Numbered from the stretch's first letter, positions 52,803-64,000 are shown. The stretch is DNA of 64,000 nucleotides from Achatina immaculata (GCA_009760885.1 CM019700.1:5189062-5253061), one strand, 5' to 3'. Numbers and translations: made by a program. The notes: generated from the letters alone by a model not told the origin.

Positions 52803-53108
52803 GTTTTCTTCATGTAACTTTCATATGACTATGTTTTCTTCATATATCTTTCATATGACTATGTTTTCTTCATATATCTTTCATATGACTATGTTTTCTT
52901 AATATATCTTTCATATGACTATGTTTTCTTCATGTATCTTTCATATGACTATGTTTTCTTCATGTATCTTTCATATGACTATGTTTTCTTCATGTATCTT
53001 TCATATGACTATTTTTTCTTCATGTATCTTTCATATAACTATTTTTTCTTCATGTATCTTTCATATGACTATGTTTTCTTCATGTATCTTTCATATGACT
53101 TAGTTCGC
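52803..53108 (-). repeat. 30-bp minisatellite, about 10 units, inverse family of 49855-50205
   Basis: Units are TTTCATATGACTATG plus TTTTCTTCATGTATC. Inverted, the unit differs from the 49855 array at about 6 of 30 positions. Confidence 0.95.
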
Positions 53109-53399
53109 TCCACGTATCATCCATGTGACTTATACATCCCCCTTTTAGCTATGCAGTATCACTTGCTGTTGCTATTTCCACTCTTAAAAGTTCTAAATAT
53201 TTTTTTTTAAATAACAACCACCGCTTTTGCTATTAATACGACTACCACGCTGGCAAATTGCTGTGTTCAATCTTTATGTCGATCGTATAATTCACATCTA
53301 CTCTGTGTGAAACTTTCGAGAACTTCAAGTCAAATTTTTAGACGTTCAAGACTTCTGCAGAAATCTCACCAGATTCTATCCTCTCTTCCCCTTTCCCCC

Positions 53400-53441
<42 letters not shown>

Positions 53442-53734
53442 CCAACTCTTATTTTTTTCGTGTTCTTCCTTGAAGTGACATAGATTCTACCTGGCAGTTT
53501 TTTTAAAGGCAAAAATGATCTTTGCGTGGACAGACTTTCAGCATGTACCTGCTCTATTATTGAAAGGGAAAAAAAAGCACTGTATGCAGCGGAAAACATA
53601 ATAAAAACATAAATGGTCAATAACAGAAAGAAAAAAAAAAGATTTCAACTGGATATGTCTAAACGTGTTGTTTTTTTTTTTAATGGAAGTAGAAATAATA
53701 CGCGATACTCTGAAAAGAGATCCAAAAGGTGGAG
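53109..53734. other. No gene; CT array
   Basis: CT array at 53403-53434; poly-A and poly-T runs near 53630 and 53670. Nothing else recognised. Confidence 0.5.
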
Positions 53735-53990
53735 AGAATGAGAGATAGAGAGATAGAAAGATAGAGATGTGAATGGAGAGTGATGGAGGGAGTTATAGAA
53801 CATGAAAGAGAAAGAGAGAGAATGAGAGATAGAGAGATAGAAAGATAGAGATGTGAATGGAGAGTGATGGAGGGAGTTATAGAACATGAAAGAGAAAGAG
53901 AGAGAATGAGAGATAGAGAGATAGAAAGATAGAGATGTGAATGGAGAGTGATGGAGGGAGTTATAGAACATGAAAGAGAAAGAGAGAGAA
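53735..53990. repeat. 84-bp tandem repeat, 3 units
   Basis: Near-identical units contain AGATGTGAATGGAGAGTGAT and GGAGGGAGTTATAGAACATG. Very low divergence implies recent duplication. Confidence 0.95.
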
Positions 53991-54779
53991 TGAGAGACAG
54001 GTAAAAAGAAAAAGCGCCGCCACGAGAGACGGGGAGAGAGTTAGAGAAAGAGAGAGACAGAGAGACAGAGAAAAAAGAGTTGAGACGGCGTGAAAGAGAG
54101 GACTGAGAGAGAGTGAAAGAGAAAAGAAGGGAGGGCTGATAGAGGGAAAGAGAGAGAGAGGACTGAGAGAAAGTGAAAGAGAGGGCTGAGAGGAAGCGAA
54201 AGAGAGAGGGAGGTCTGATAGATTAAAATAGAGAGCTGAGAGAGGTAGCGAGAGAGAGAGAGAGAGAGAGGTGAAGAGTGAGATAGAGTGAAAGAGAGAG
54301 AGAGAGGTGAAGAGTGAGATAGAGTGAAAGAGAGAGAGAGGACCGAGAGAGAACGAAAGAAAGAGAGGGCTTAGAGGGTGTGAAAGAGAGAGAAGGGATG
54401 ATAGAGTGAAAGAAAGAGAGAGGGGGGCCTAAGAGAGTGTGTGAAAAAGAGAGGGAGAGAGAAAAATAAAGACAAAAAGCTGAGAAAGAGGAAGAGAGAG
54501 AAAAGAAATTGAAGAATCTAAAAATCTGAGACTTAAACAAAACACAAAAAACGGAGAATTTTAGAACGAATAGACAAGAAACCAACAATGCAGAGAAATA
54601 TGAACAGAGAAATAAATAAAATGAACTTAGAAATGAAGAACTAACAAAACAGGAAAGACAGAGAAGGAAACAAGATCCGAGAATGAAAGAGAGAAACATA
54701 TAGAAGGAAAGATAGTAAAGGTGGTTTAAAAAATGGGATAGAACACATGAAATAGGCTGATGAAGAGAGAGAAAGTATA

Positions 54780-54828
<49 letters not shown>

Positions 54829-54835
54829 GCAGTGC
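53991..54835. repeat. GA-rich purine tract
   Basis: Almost all-purine plus strand: AGAGAG arrays with GTGAAAGAGAGA units (54240-54350) and a GA array at 54790-54822. Minus-strand frames of Leu, Ser and Phe are artefacts of composition. Confidence 0.9.
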
Positions 54836-54899
54836 TACCTCAGCTTGGCAGCGGCCATTATAAACGAGTTAGTTCTAGTCAGTTTTGCTAGAGACAACG

Positions 54900-55497
54900 A
54901 TGCAATGAACAAACCAATAAACAAACCAATAAACGATTTAGTGAAGGAACCAATGAACGAACAAATGAAGGAACCGATGAATGAACAAATGAACAAACAA
55001 TGAACGAACCAATGAACAAACGATGAACGAACCAATGAACAAACAATGAACGAACCAATGAACGAACCAATGAACAAACAATGAATGAACCAATGAACGA
55101 ACAATGAACGAACTAATGAACGAACCAATGAACAAACAATGAACGAACCAATGAACAAACAATGAACGAACCAATGAACAAACAATGAACGAACCAATGA
55201 ACGAACCAATGAACAAACAATGAACAAACAATGAACGAACCAATGAACAAACATTAACGAACCAATGAACGAACCAGTGAACAAGCAATGAACAAACCAA
55301 TGAACAAACAATGAACAAACCAATGAACAAACAATGAACGAAACAATGAATGAACCAATGAACGAACAGATGAGCAAATAAAACGAATCAATGAACTAAC
55401 CAATGAACACACCAATGAACGAACGAATGAACTAACCAATGAACGAAGGAACGAATGAACTAACCATTGAATGAAACAATGAACGAACGAAGGAACT
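54900..55497. repeat. AATGAAC-based satellite
   Basis: Repeats of GAACCAATGAACAAACAAT and GAACGAACCAATGAAC with variable spacing. The minus-strand frame of 180 residues (SFIVCSLV, FVHWFV) is repeat translation. Confidence 0.93.
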
Positions 55498-55539
55498 TTA
55501 TTTTAAAAGGATGAATAATTGAACAAACATCCTAGGTCC

Positions 55540-56115
55540 TTCCGATATTCTGCACTTTTATCTCTCATCATTCACTCTTCCCAATCATTCACTCTTCTAA
55601 TCATTCACTCTTCCCAATTATTCACTCTTCCCAATCATTCACTCCTCCCAATCATTCACTCCTCCCAATCATTCACTCTTCCCAATTATTCACTCTTCCC
55701 AATTATTCACTCTTCCCAATCATTCACTCTTCTCAATCATTCACTCCTAATAACAAATAATTCACTCTTCCAATCATTCACTCTTCCCAATTATTCACTC
55801 TTCCCAATCATTCACTGTTCTCAATCATTCACTCCTCCTAACAAATAATTCACTCTTCTAATCATTCACTCTTCCCAATCATTCACTCTTTCCAATCATT
55901 CACTCTTTCCAATCATTCACTCTTCCTGTTCATTCACTCTTCCCAATTCGAGTTTACCAAATACGCAAGGAGCATAAATAAAATGTAAAATAATAAAACA
56001 ATTATCCTCTCATCCATACAGTGCCAAACATAAAATAACTAAATACACGGGAATTCACTAACACTTCTCGTGCACATTCACACATCGATGGATGGATGTT
56101 TATAATGAGGATGAA
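55540..56115. repeat. Dispersed repeat with expanded 17-bp array
   Basis: About 22 units of CATTCACTCTTCCCAAT (55566-55950), with a higher-order piece carrying AACAAATAATTCACTC twice (55750, 55840). It is followed by TAAAATAATAAAACAATTAT and GGATGGATG, the same flank as at 44741-44990. Confidence 0.93.
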
Positions 56116-56397
56116 AATATAGTATTATATCCCCCTTCATTTCTCAATATTAGACAATATCTAGCAGTTATAGAGCACAGATGTACTCAACAAACATACT
56201 TAGCAATTTAAATTAACTCTTATATTCCTATCTTATTCACATTTTCAATTTGTCTTCAGATCATGTCTACATCAGCTCAGCGACATGAACTGGACTATGT
56301 GTGTAAATAACATTGTCTAAGGCCCATTACAATATTTAAATTGCAGTACATTAGCAGCGTCACAGAGAAGTATATATTACACCGTAGCTACTCTAAA

Positions 56398-56955
56398 GAG
56401 TAAATTAGAATTACAAAAGCGGCACTGACCTTCAAGAATCTTGAGAACATACGGCATTCAAAAATTATAAGCACAGAAACCAGGTTAAGATGGTTCAATT
56501 CTAATGTAATATCCACCCTCATATATGCATATGAAACCTGGAAATCAACTAAAGAAAAAGACAAGAAATTAGACTCTATTGAAACAAATGCCTCGAGAAA
56601 ATACTCGGTATAAAATGGAACGAGCTCAAGAACAACGTAGAAATAAGGCAGATGAGCAAACAACAACCTTTTTCATGGGTGATCAGAAAAATAAGTTGGA
56701 CATATGTCTGTCATGTGCTGAGAAGAAACAACCAGAGAATTCCAAAACAAGCTATCAAATGTAGCACAACAGCCCGAAGAAAAAGAGGTCGACCACTTGA
56801 AACCCTAAAGAGGGCATTGTTAAGAGAGGCCAAACTAGTAGGCATAACATCCCTTGATGAGATTGAAAAACTCGCCGAAAACAGGAAAACTTGGCGAACT
56901 ACCATGCAAACCCTATGTGACGTTTAACGGCACGGGAAGGATGTAAGATATAAGA
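56398..56955 (+). mobile_element. LINE-A copy 8
   Basis: Reads [40 protein letters not shown] and ITSLDEIEKLAENRKTWRTT, then CTATGTGACGTTTAACGGCA and GGATGTAAGATATAAG. The C-terminal frame is open for 91 codons. Confidence 0.92.
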
Positions 56956-57480
56956 CTAGACATTTGTCTTCAGCCTTAAGCTACGACACTTGTCTAAAAT
57001 CTACAGCTAGAAGGTGTTTAACTTTTTAAGGAGGCAAGTGAATGACACTGAACATACAATGATATAGTTTGAAACTGTATGTGCAGATATCCCTTAAAAG
57101 TGTTAAATGGTATGATAGGGAATTCCACAGGTGGTGCAGCAGAGTAATCAAAGCTTTTCTAATATAGTCAAGTCCTGGTTTTGGCAGGAGATAATTAGTT
57201 AAGCGTTACTTATATGTGTACATCTAAGCAGTGGCCACAAAAGGGGCAGAGTATTCCTTAACAGATTTCTAAATGTTAAACTGGCTTTGTCATATAGCAC
57301 TCATAAAAGCTGGTCAGCAGTGTGATCTAGAGTTTCATGCTCACTAAAATGTTTTGTCTGTGAATTTCCAACACAGAGTTTTAAATTTTGATGAGTTTTA
57401 CAGGGGAGATCAGGGCAGTGATATGACATGGTTAAATAAGCAGTGACTATAATAGAGCAATTAGCTTTGCTAGAAAGTGC

Positions 57481-57523
<43 letters not shown>

Positions 57524-57632
57524 GGTGGTGGTTTAAATAATCAGTGAACGAAACAATGAACGAGGGAGGGAGAAATAGATGGGTGGATGGAAAGAAATGA
57601 AGGGAGACATAGAATTGAAATTAAGATGGGAG

Positions 57633-57676
<44 letters not shown>

Positions 57677-57719
57677 GTGAGAGGGGGTGAGAAATATTGT
57701 TGCAAGATATCACAGGTTA
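56956..57719. other. No gene; two GA arrays
   Basis: GA arrays at about 57485-57522 and 57643-57673. The remainder is unclassified. Confidence 0.5.
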
Positions 57720-57724
57720 AGGAC

Positions 57725-58270
57725 AGAGCACATCAGTTGCAGAAAACAGGATATCCCAGACCTAGTAGAAAATCACACCAATTACATAAATCAGGATATC
57801 CCAGACTTAGGAGAAGATCACACCAATTACAGAAATCAGAATATCCTAGACATAATAGAAAATCACACCTATTACAGAAAACAAAATATCCCAAGGCAAC
57901 GGGAACAACACATCACTTACAATTACAGAAATCAGGATATCTCAATAGAAAACAAGGATGACCTAGGAGGAAACACACCAATTATAGAAAACAAGGATGA
58001 CCTAGGAGAAAACACACCAATTATAGAAAACAAGGATGACCTAGGAGAAAACACACCAATTATAGAAAACAAGGATGACCTAGGAGAAAACACACCAATT
58101 ATAGAAAACAAGGATGACCTAGGAGAAAACACACCAATTATAGAAAACAAGGATGACCTAGGAGAAAACACACCAATTATAGAAAACAAGGATATTCTAT
58201 ACCTAGGAGAAAACATGCTAGTTATGGAAAACAAGGACAGCCCAAGGCAATGGGAACAACACATCACTAC
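57725..58270. repeat. 39-bp minisatellite, about 14 units
   Basis: The core units (57950-58190) ACAAGGATGACCTAGGAGAA plus AACACACCAATTATAGAAA are nearly identical. Outer units (GGATATCCCAGACTTAGGAG) are diverged, the usual pattern of an array growing from its centre. The 225-codon frame is repeat translation. Confidence 0.95.
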
Positions 58271-58694
58271 AAGAGAACAAAAGTATCCCGGGTCTATTAA
58301 AGTAAATGAAAGGAGGAGACATTACAGCGACAACATCTGCAGCTCCGTAGTCTGGATATTTTAGACTGTTAGCTTATCCTTCTTCGGTTACCCTGGCAGG
58401 TAATTATAACCACCACAGGAATCACCTAGACGGAGTAATGTGTAAGGTGTCTTGAAAACACCACAGTGATTATCACATGGCACAACAGTTAACAATAAAC
58501 GCTGCTTCGTCTGATAGGCACTTTATTCAAAGAACAAACATGCAGCAGCTGATTTCACATTTATTATGGCTTTGAGAGTGAAGAGTGTTTAATTGGCTTC
58601 TTATTGTTGGATCTCGCTAAATTTGGAACCCTGTCGCCTAATATAAGGTAAGGTAAGGTAAGGTAAAGGTAAAGTAAGGTAACGGTAAATTAAA
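58271..58694. other. Nothing recognised; AAGGT pentamer run
   Basis: A TAAGG/AAGGT run at about 58647-58690 abuts LINE-B copy 8. Confidence 0.5.
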
Positions 58695-59402
58695 GTCAGC
58701 CTGTAAGAACAGTGAAGAGCAAAACCTCTATTTTAATGCGAAGGAAACTAAATGTATGACAACTAACAAAACAAACAAGGCAGCTGAAATATGTATCAAT
58801 GAGGAAAAAATGGAAGAGGTGGAAAATTTTGAATATCCTGGATTATTACTAACTAATAATGGAGATACAATGAGGGAAATTAAAAGGAGGACATCTATCG
58901 TTCTCCAAAAAATAATACAACTAAAAAAGCCGTGGAGAAGAACAGACAAAAATACGATTTTTAAGGGCATGCATCTTTCCCATCGCAACATATGCCTGTG
59001 AGACCTGGACATTTAACAAAACAGCTGGGAAACACATAAGTGCCTTTGAATGTAAATGCTACAGAAGAGTTCTTCAAATATCATGGGCACAAAAAAGAAC
59101 AAATATATCCATACTACAAGAACTTAATATTGAAGAAGGCTGGCTAGTAAAGAGGATTAAAGAGGGAAACTTAAATATTTTGGACACATTAAACGTCATG
59201 ATAATTTAGAGAAGACCGTATTGGAAGGATACATAATGGGAAAAAGAAAAAGAGGAAGACCAAAACGAAGATGGCTGCAAGAAATCGTTGACGATCTGCA
59301 AATGGACGCAGCAGCAGCAGGCCATCTTGCTCACAACCGAGAGGCCTACAGGAGTGCTGTTCAGGAGGCAAAGTTCCGCAAGGGACATGCAAATGAATGA
59401 AT
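58695..59402 (+). mobile_element. LINE-B copy 8, longest copy
   Basis: Reads [60 protein letters not shown]-like remnants, [38 protein letters not shown], and ends in ATGAATGAATGA. Frameshifts at about 58940 and 59170. Confidence 0.92.
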
Positions 59403-59439
59403 GAAAGTATCAGCACTCAGTTGTGTAGGGAGTTAATGT

Positions 59440-59940
59440 CATTTAGAATACATCAATTTAGTCATCTTCAGGATACTATCATGTTGTCACCTTCAGAATA
59501 CTTTGATTTAGTCACTTTTAGAATACATAGATTTTGTCACTTTTAGAATACTTACATTTAGTCACTTTTAGAATACATAGATTTTGTCACTTTTAGAATA
59601 CTTACATTTAGTCACTTTTAGAATACTTCGATTTAATCACTTTTAGAATACTTTGTGTAGTTACTTTTAGAATACTTTCATTTAGTTACGTTTAGAATAC
59701 TTTGATTTAGCCACCTTTAAAATTCTTTCATTTAATCACCTTTAGAATACTTTCATTTAGTCACCTTGAGAATACTTTCATTTAGTCACCTTGAGAATAC
59801 ACTATTTAATTTTAGTTTAACTTTAAAATATATTCATTTCGTCACTTTTAGAATACTTTCATTTCGTCACTTTTAGAATACTTTCATTTAGTCACTTTTA
59901 GAATACTTTCGTTTAGTCACCTTTGAAATATATTCCTTTA
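59440..59940. repeat. 25-bp minisatellite, about 20 units
   Basis: Units contain TTAGTCACTTTTAGAATACT and TTCAT, with CACCTTGAG and CATAGATTTTG variants. Confidence 0.95.
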
Positions 59941-60129
59941 GACGTCATTTTCCGAAGTTCTCTTTGCCGCTTTTAGAAGAATCTTCTACGATTGCCTTTA
60001 GATTTTGTAAACCAAAAGTAGCAAATGATTGTGAGTGATCGTTAAGCATATTTTAACGTTAACAGTCCCAAAAAATCGTTACTGTTACTCCTGCTACATC
60101 AGCTATTACTACAATCATTATTACTACCA

Positions 60130-60142
60130 CTACTGCTGCTCA

Positions 60143-60194
<52 letters not shown>

Positions 60195-60498
60195 GCTACT
60201 ACTACTGATAGTAATAATAATAATAATAATAATGCTGTCATTACTGCTACCAATACTTTACTACTTCTTCTACTACCACTACTACTGTTACGTCTAATAC
60301 TGGTTATAATAAAAATAAACATAATGATATTCCTACTACTACTACGACCACTACTTCCACGATTACTGCTGTCACCACTGTTACTACTACTACTACCATT
60401 ACTACTACTATTATTACTACTCCTACTACTACCATTACTACTACTACTACCATTACTACTACTACTACCATTACTACTACTATTACTACTACTACCAT

Positions 60499-60531
<33 letters not shown>

Positions 60532-60575
60532 CATTACTACTACTACTACTACTAATACTACTATACTACTACCAT

Positions 60576-60608
<33 letters not shown>

Positions 60609-60620
60609 CTCTACTACAAC
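60130..60620. repeat. ACT/CTA triplet array
   Basis: Imperfect ACT triplets with CATTACT and TAATAA interruptions. Poly-Leu (plus) and poly-Val (minus) frames are artefacts. Confidence 0.96.
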
Positions 60621-61469
60621 TTTGACATTCTGAAGATGTCATATTTCCTTGTATTAGCTCCGACACTAATTCTTGCAAATTGCAACGCTCCATGCCCGGG
60701 ATACAATCATAAGCTAAGAGACAGAAAGAAAGAAAGAAAGAAAGAAAGAAACTTAAAATTTTAACAAAAAATCAGCTTATAAGACCCACTGGCTTACCAC
60801 CAAAAGACATAACGCCGATTAGCAACATTAGGTACAGAACCTCACAGTTTGAAAACCTCTGCTCCCCTCTACTGACTTCAGTGAGGTTAATGAGCTCCTT
60901 AAGTCATTCACACAATATGTGAGCAAGAATAGACTTGCAAAACTAATCTCTCTATAATCATTGATCACCTTCTTCAAACATAACTCCTGTTGTCTGGGAA
61001 GTAAGCTGTCACGACTTTAATTAATGGCAGGGAAACGCCCGTTTCAGAGGAAATGTCTTAGTTTAACAACCCAGTTCCACGATCAGAGTTTATGCTGAGA
61101 TGTAATGCGAGCGAAGGAGTGGCGTAGCAGCTAGGCGTTTACTCGTGTGTAGAAAGTAGGTCCTGCTTTTTTATTTATTTGTATTTTACACACATCAGGT
61201 TAACTGTGAAAGTAATATTTCCGCCAACGGTGCTAATTTGCAGCAACCGATATGTGGGTCAGGTAGAAGGAAAGGAAGGGAGTCGTCAGATAAGAGTAGT
61301 GTAGGTTCAGGGGGTGGAACACACAAGATCAAGGGGCTACAACAAGGCAGAGATGAAGAGATTAACGTGGGAGGAAGACCTAATGGAGCAAACAAATTTG
61401 GGGGGGGGGGGGATGAATGGAAACGGATTCTCTGAATCTGCGGCAAGGATCTTTAGCAGCTTGGAGAGC
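60621..61469. other. No gene recognised
   Basis: GAAA array near 60724-60750 and a G11 run near 61400. A tRNA-like GTGGCGTAGCAGCTAGGC at 61120 lacks a matching B box. Confidence 0.45.
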
Positions 61470-61815
61470 TGAACAGAGAGAGACAGAGACAGAGAGAGAC
61501 AGAGACACAGAGAGACACAGAAACACAGAGAAACACAAAGAGAGACAGAGAGAGACAGACAGACAGTCAGACAGATAGACAGACAGAGACATATAGACAG
61601 ACAGAGAGACAGACAGAGACACACAGACAGAGACAGACAGACAGACACACAGCGAGAGGCACAGAGAGAGACAGATAGAGAGATAGATACAGACAGAGAG
61701 ATAGACAGAAGAGACAGGCGAAGAGACAGTCGAAGAGATAGGCAGAGAGCTAGACAGAGAGACAGACAAAGATACAGAAATAAATACAGAGAGAGAGAGA
61801 GAGAGACAGCACAGA
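61470..61815. repeat. GACA/GAGA-rich tract
   Basis: Interspersed AGACAGAGA, ACACAGAG and AGACAGAC units. Ser/Leu/Cys-rich minus frames are compositional artefacts. Confidence 0.93.
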
Positions 61816-61865
61816 GGGACAGACAGAAAGAAAGACGGGCAATGATATGGCTGATTCGGTTGACT

Positions 61866-62240
61866 CTAATTGACGACCTACCAGCTTATGTATAACATCG
61901 TAAGTCACGACCTACCAGCTTGTACATAACATCGTAAGTCACGACCTACCAGCTTATGTATAACATCGTAAGTCACGACCTACCAGCTTATGTATAACAT
62001 GTAAGTCACGACCTACCAGCTTATACATAACATCGTAAGTCACGACCTACCAGCTTATACATAACATCGTAAGTCACGACCTACCAGCTTATGCATAACA
62101 TCGTAAGTCACGACCTACCAGCTTCATAACATCGTAAGTCACGACCTACCAGCTTCATAACATCGTAAGCCACGACCTACCAGCTTATGCATAACATCGT
62201 AAGCCACGACCTACCAGCTTATGCATAACATCGTAATGCT
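61866..62240. repeat. 34-bp minisatellite, about 11 units
   Basis: Units contain CACGACCTACCAGCTTATGC and ATAACATCGTAAGT. Two units lack 6 bases (CTTCATAAC). Confidence 0.96.
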
Positions 62241-62274
62241 ATAAACCCTTAATAGTTTTTTTTTTATTCATTAA

Positions 62275-63460
62275 AGGGTTCTTAACACCAACTCATCCAT
62301 CGTAAAATCTGGAGTGAGGCAGGGTTGTGCACTGTCTCCCTTACTTTTCATAACATACATTGACAACATCTGAAAAGATACAACTCCCCTGCAAGAATGC
62401 CCAATAGCCAGATTCCGGAAGCAATGTCGATAAACTCGCAACACCTCTCAGACAACATACCCAATATGTGGACCATAAATGAGCTCCTTTTTGCCGTCGA
62501 CCAAAACACTTATAGAAAAGACCTGCAGCAGAACATGGATAATTTAGCAAGGGCATGTCAGAGCCAGAACACAGCTGAAAAAAAAAAAAAGCAGAAGTCA
62601 TGACCATTGAGGAAACCCAAACAGAGATCTTCCTAGACAACCAGATCTTGAAACAGGTGAGACATCAGATGATCTCACACATACCCTAAATAAAATCACT
62701 CAAGACTTAGTTGAAATCACATATCACCATGTTGAAAGCACCTATGACTCGGTTGAAAGCACATATGACCTACCTGAAATCACATAATTCACGTCAGTTT
62801 TGTGTTCCTCTTTTCGGCCTTTTATCCAGCGTTAAATAAACGGGTGAATGAGCAGCCAGTCCACATCAACCAAGGAAGCACAGGAAACTAAATGCTGACA
62901 CTCAGAAAAGACGCTAATCAGGTCAATGGACAAATGTCTCCTTTACTGAAAAACAAATACATCGCAACTGAAACAAAAAGGGCACTGTACAACCACAATT
63001 TTCCTACCAGCTGAGTGCTGTCAATGTCAAGCATGGACACTGACAGCTATGAGCAAAAGAAAAATCATCACGACAGAAACGAGATATTTAAGGAGGATAC
63101 TAAATGTGACAATAAGCTACCAAATAAGAAATGACACCATCAGGGCAAAGGTTGGAGTAAAACCAGTATTACACTATATCCAGAAACAGCAAAGTCAAAT
63201 GGTTTGGCCATGTGACACAGTTACCACCAGGGCATGCATCTTTCCAATCGCAACATATGCTTGGTTGATAGGTATCACAAGGAACTTTCACGCTAAGATT
63301 TGTAGGTAAAAGAGGAAGTGGTCACCCACACAAGAGATGGAGAGAGGAAATTAGAGAAGCATGAAATATCCCATTATATGAAGCAAATCGTCGAGCCCTG
63401 TTAAGGAGTCCATTTATCGCTTTAACACTGAGAGGTATATGAGGAAGGAGACAAGACAAA
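62275..63460 (+). mobile_element. LINE-D copy 2, chimeric and broken
   Basis: RT palm [20 protein letters not shown] (62310), then degenerate thumb. An insertion at about 62660-62880 holds a 21-bp repeat. The C-terminal region resumes at about 62885 (QVNGQMSPLLKN-like), through [20 protein letters not shown], a 30-bp LINE-B patch at 63231-63260, and GAGATGGAGAGAGGAAATTA. No intact frame. Confidence 0.88.
62709..62790. repeat. 21-bp tandem repeat, about 4 units
   Basis: GTTGAAATCACATATCACCAT-like units inside the insertion that interrupts LINE-D copy 2. Confidence 0.8.
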
Positions 63461-63644
63461 ACAAGATACGAAATCAGTAACACAACTACGGCTTATCTGA
63501 TAATGCTCCAAGGACCGTGTACTGCAGACTGGTAAGCAATGACTAAGGAAATCATTTCCCAGCTTTTCAGCCTGACTTACACGATTATGTTCCTTTACAA
63601 AGTTATGTATATACATATATATTTTACAACATTACTACACTACT

Positions 63645-63835
63645 CATTCATTTGCATGTCCCTTATCGAACTTTGCCTCCATAACAGCTCTCCCGTAGGC
63701 CTCTCGGTTGCAAACAAGATGCCCTGCTGCTGATGCATCCATTCGCAGATCATCAACTATGTCTTGTAGCCTTGGTCTTCCTCTCTTTCTTTTTCCCTTT
63801 ATGTACCCTTCCAAGACTGTCTTCTCTAAATTATC
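63645..63835 (-). mobile_element. LINE-B copy 9, 3' end
   Basis: Inverse TGAA-type tail (CTCATTCATTTGCATG), then GGCCTCTCGGTTGCAAAC and TATGTACCCTTCCAAGAC, truncated at TAAATTATCG. It abuts LINE-E copy 2. Confidence 0.9.
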
Positions 63836-64000
63836 GTATCAGTCTCCATAAAGAATGGAGGGGTAGGAGCACATATTGAATATCCAAACAACACCACTGA
63901 CAAGATTTCCATACCCACTGGAAAATACTGCAACAACTTTGATGCAGAAGTTAGGGCAATTACTGCTGCAGTTGAAAAACTATCAGACTCCAGAATTGAT
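63836..64000 (+). mobile_element. LINE-E copy 2: RNase H domain start, runs off the window
   Basis: Reads VSIKNGGVGAHIEYPNNTTD and YCNNFDAEVRAITAAVEKL (RNase H strands and the DAE motif with the catalytic Glu), ending DSRID at the window edge. The final bases match the start of copy 1 at 12575-12605. Confidence 0.85.

Noticed and set aside
54835..55377. 180-residue hydrophobic frame that looks like a membrane protein
   Set aside because: Encoded entirely by the AATGAAC satellite.
57687..58364. 225-residue open frame with 13-residue repeats
   Set aside because: Repeat translation of a 39-bp array with no flanking gene structure.
60304..60764. Poly-Leu and poly-Val frames
   Set aside because: Products of the ACT triplet array.

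Overview
This is a eukaryotic, animal, AT-rich and repeat-laden window, not prokaryotic DNA. It contains no operons, Shine-Dalgarno sites or phage modules. The one recognisable host gene is an Sp-family C2H2 zinc-finger transcription factor of the Sp6-9 (Sp8/Sp9-like) class on the minus strand. It has four coding exons (34640-33740, 25910-25754, 19363-19280, 17866-17761) separated by introns of about 7.8, 6.4 and 1.4 kb. All splice sites are canonical and all phases agree. The 5' coding exon with the start codon was not found. The mix of degenerate RTE-like LINEs, Tc1-like DNA elements, tRNA-derived SINEs and GA/minisatellite tracts resembles mollusc, probably gastropod, genomes; that placement is inference.

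Almost everything else is decayed mobile DNA. Working names used here: LINE-A (8 copies, C-terminal [14 protein letters not shown] block); LINE-B (9 copies, 3' ends in TGAA or TGAC tetranucleotides); LINE-C (6 copies, C-terminal MWFIRRML block, ATG-triplet tail); LINE-D (a near full-length endonuclease + reverse transcriptase copy at 20.4-23.8 kb and a second at 62.3-63.5 kb); LINE-E (RNase H-bearing, GAA-triplet tail, 12.6-13.2 kb and the right edge of the window); other RTE-like C-terminal fragments; SINE-1 (three copies with the same GCGAACGAAGAAG tail as LINE-E); SINE-2 (tRNA-derived heads); a Tc1-like element at 5.9-7.0 kb deleted for its catalytic core; and hAT-like ends.

Layout: 0-17.7 kb, repeats including a nested SINE-2/LINE-E/LINE-C insertion at 12.5-13.8 kb. 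17.76-34.64 kb, the Sp gene with LINEs A-D and a 27-bp minisatellite (about 39 units) inside its introns. 34.6-48 kb, LINE fragments and quiet sequence. 48-64 kb, exceptionally dense tandem arrays (units of 17-84 bp), a degenerate GTTAGG tract, triplet arrays and more LINE fragments. Many long apparent reading frames here (up to 225 residues) are translations of tandem repeats whose unit is a multiple of three.

I found no convincing undescribed biochemical system. The best leads are evolutionary: two homologous minisatellites in inverted orientation sharing a flanking module; a SINE/LINE pair with a common 3' tail; GA microsatellites that grew inside LINE coding sequence; head-to-head junctions of 5'-truncated LINEs; and an Sp8/9-like gene whose zinc fingers are split by large introns.
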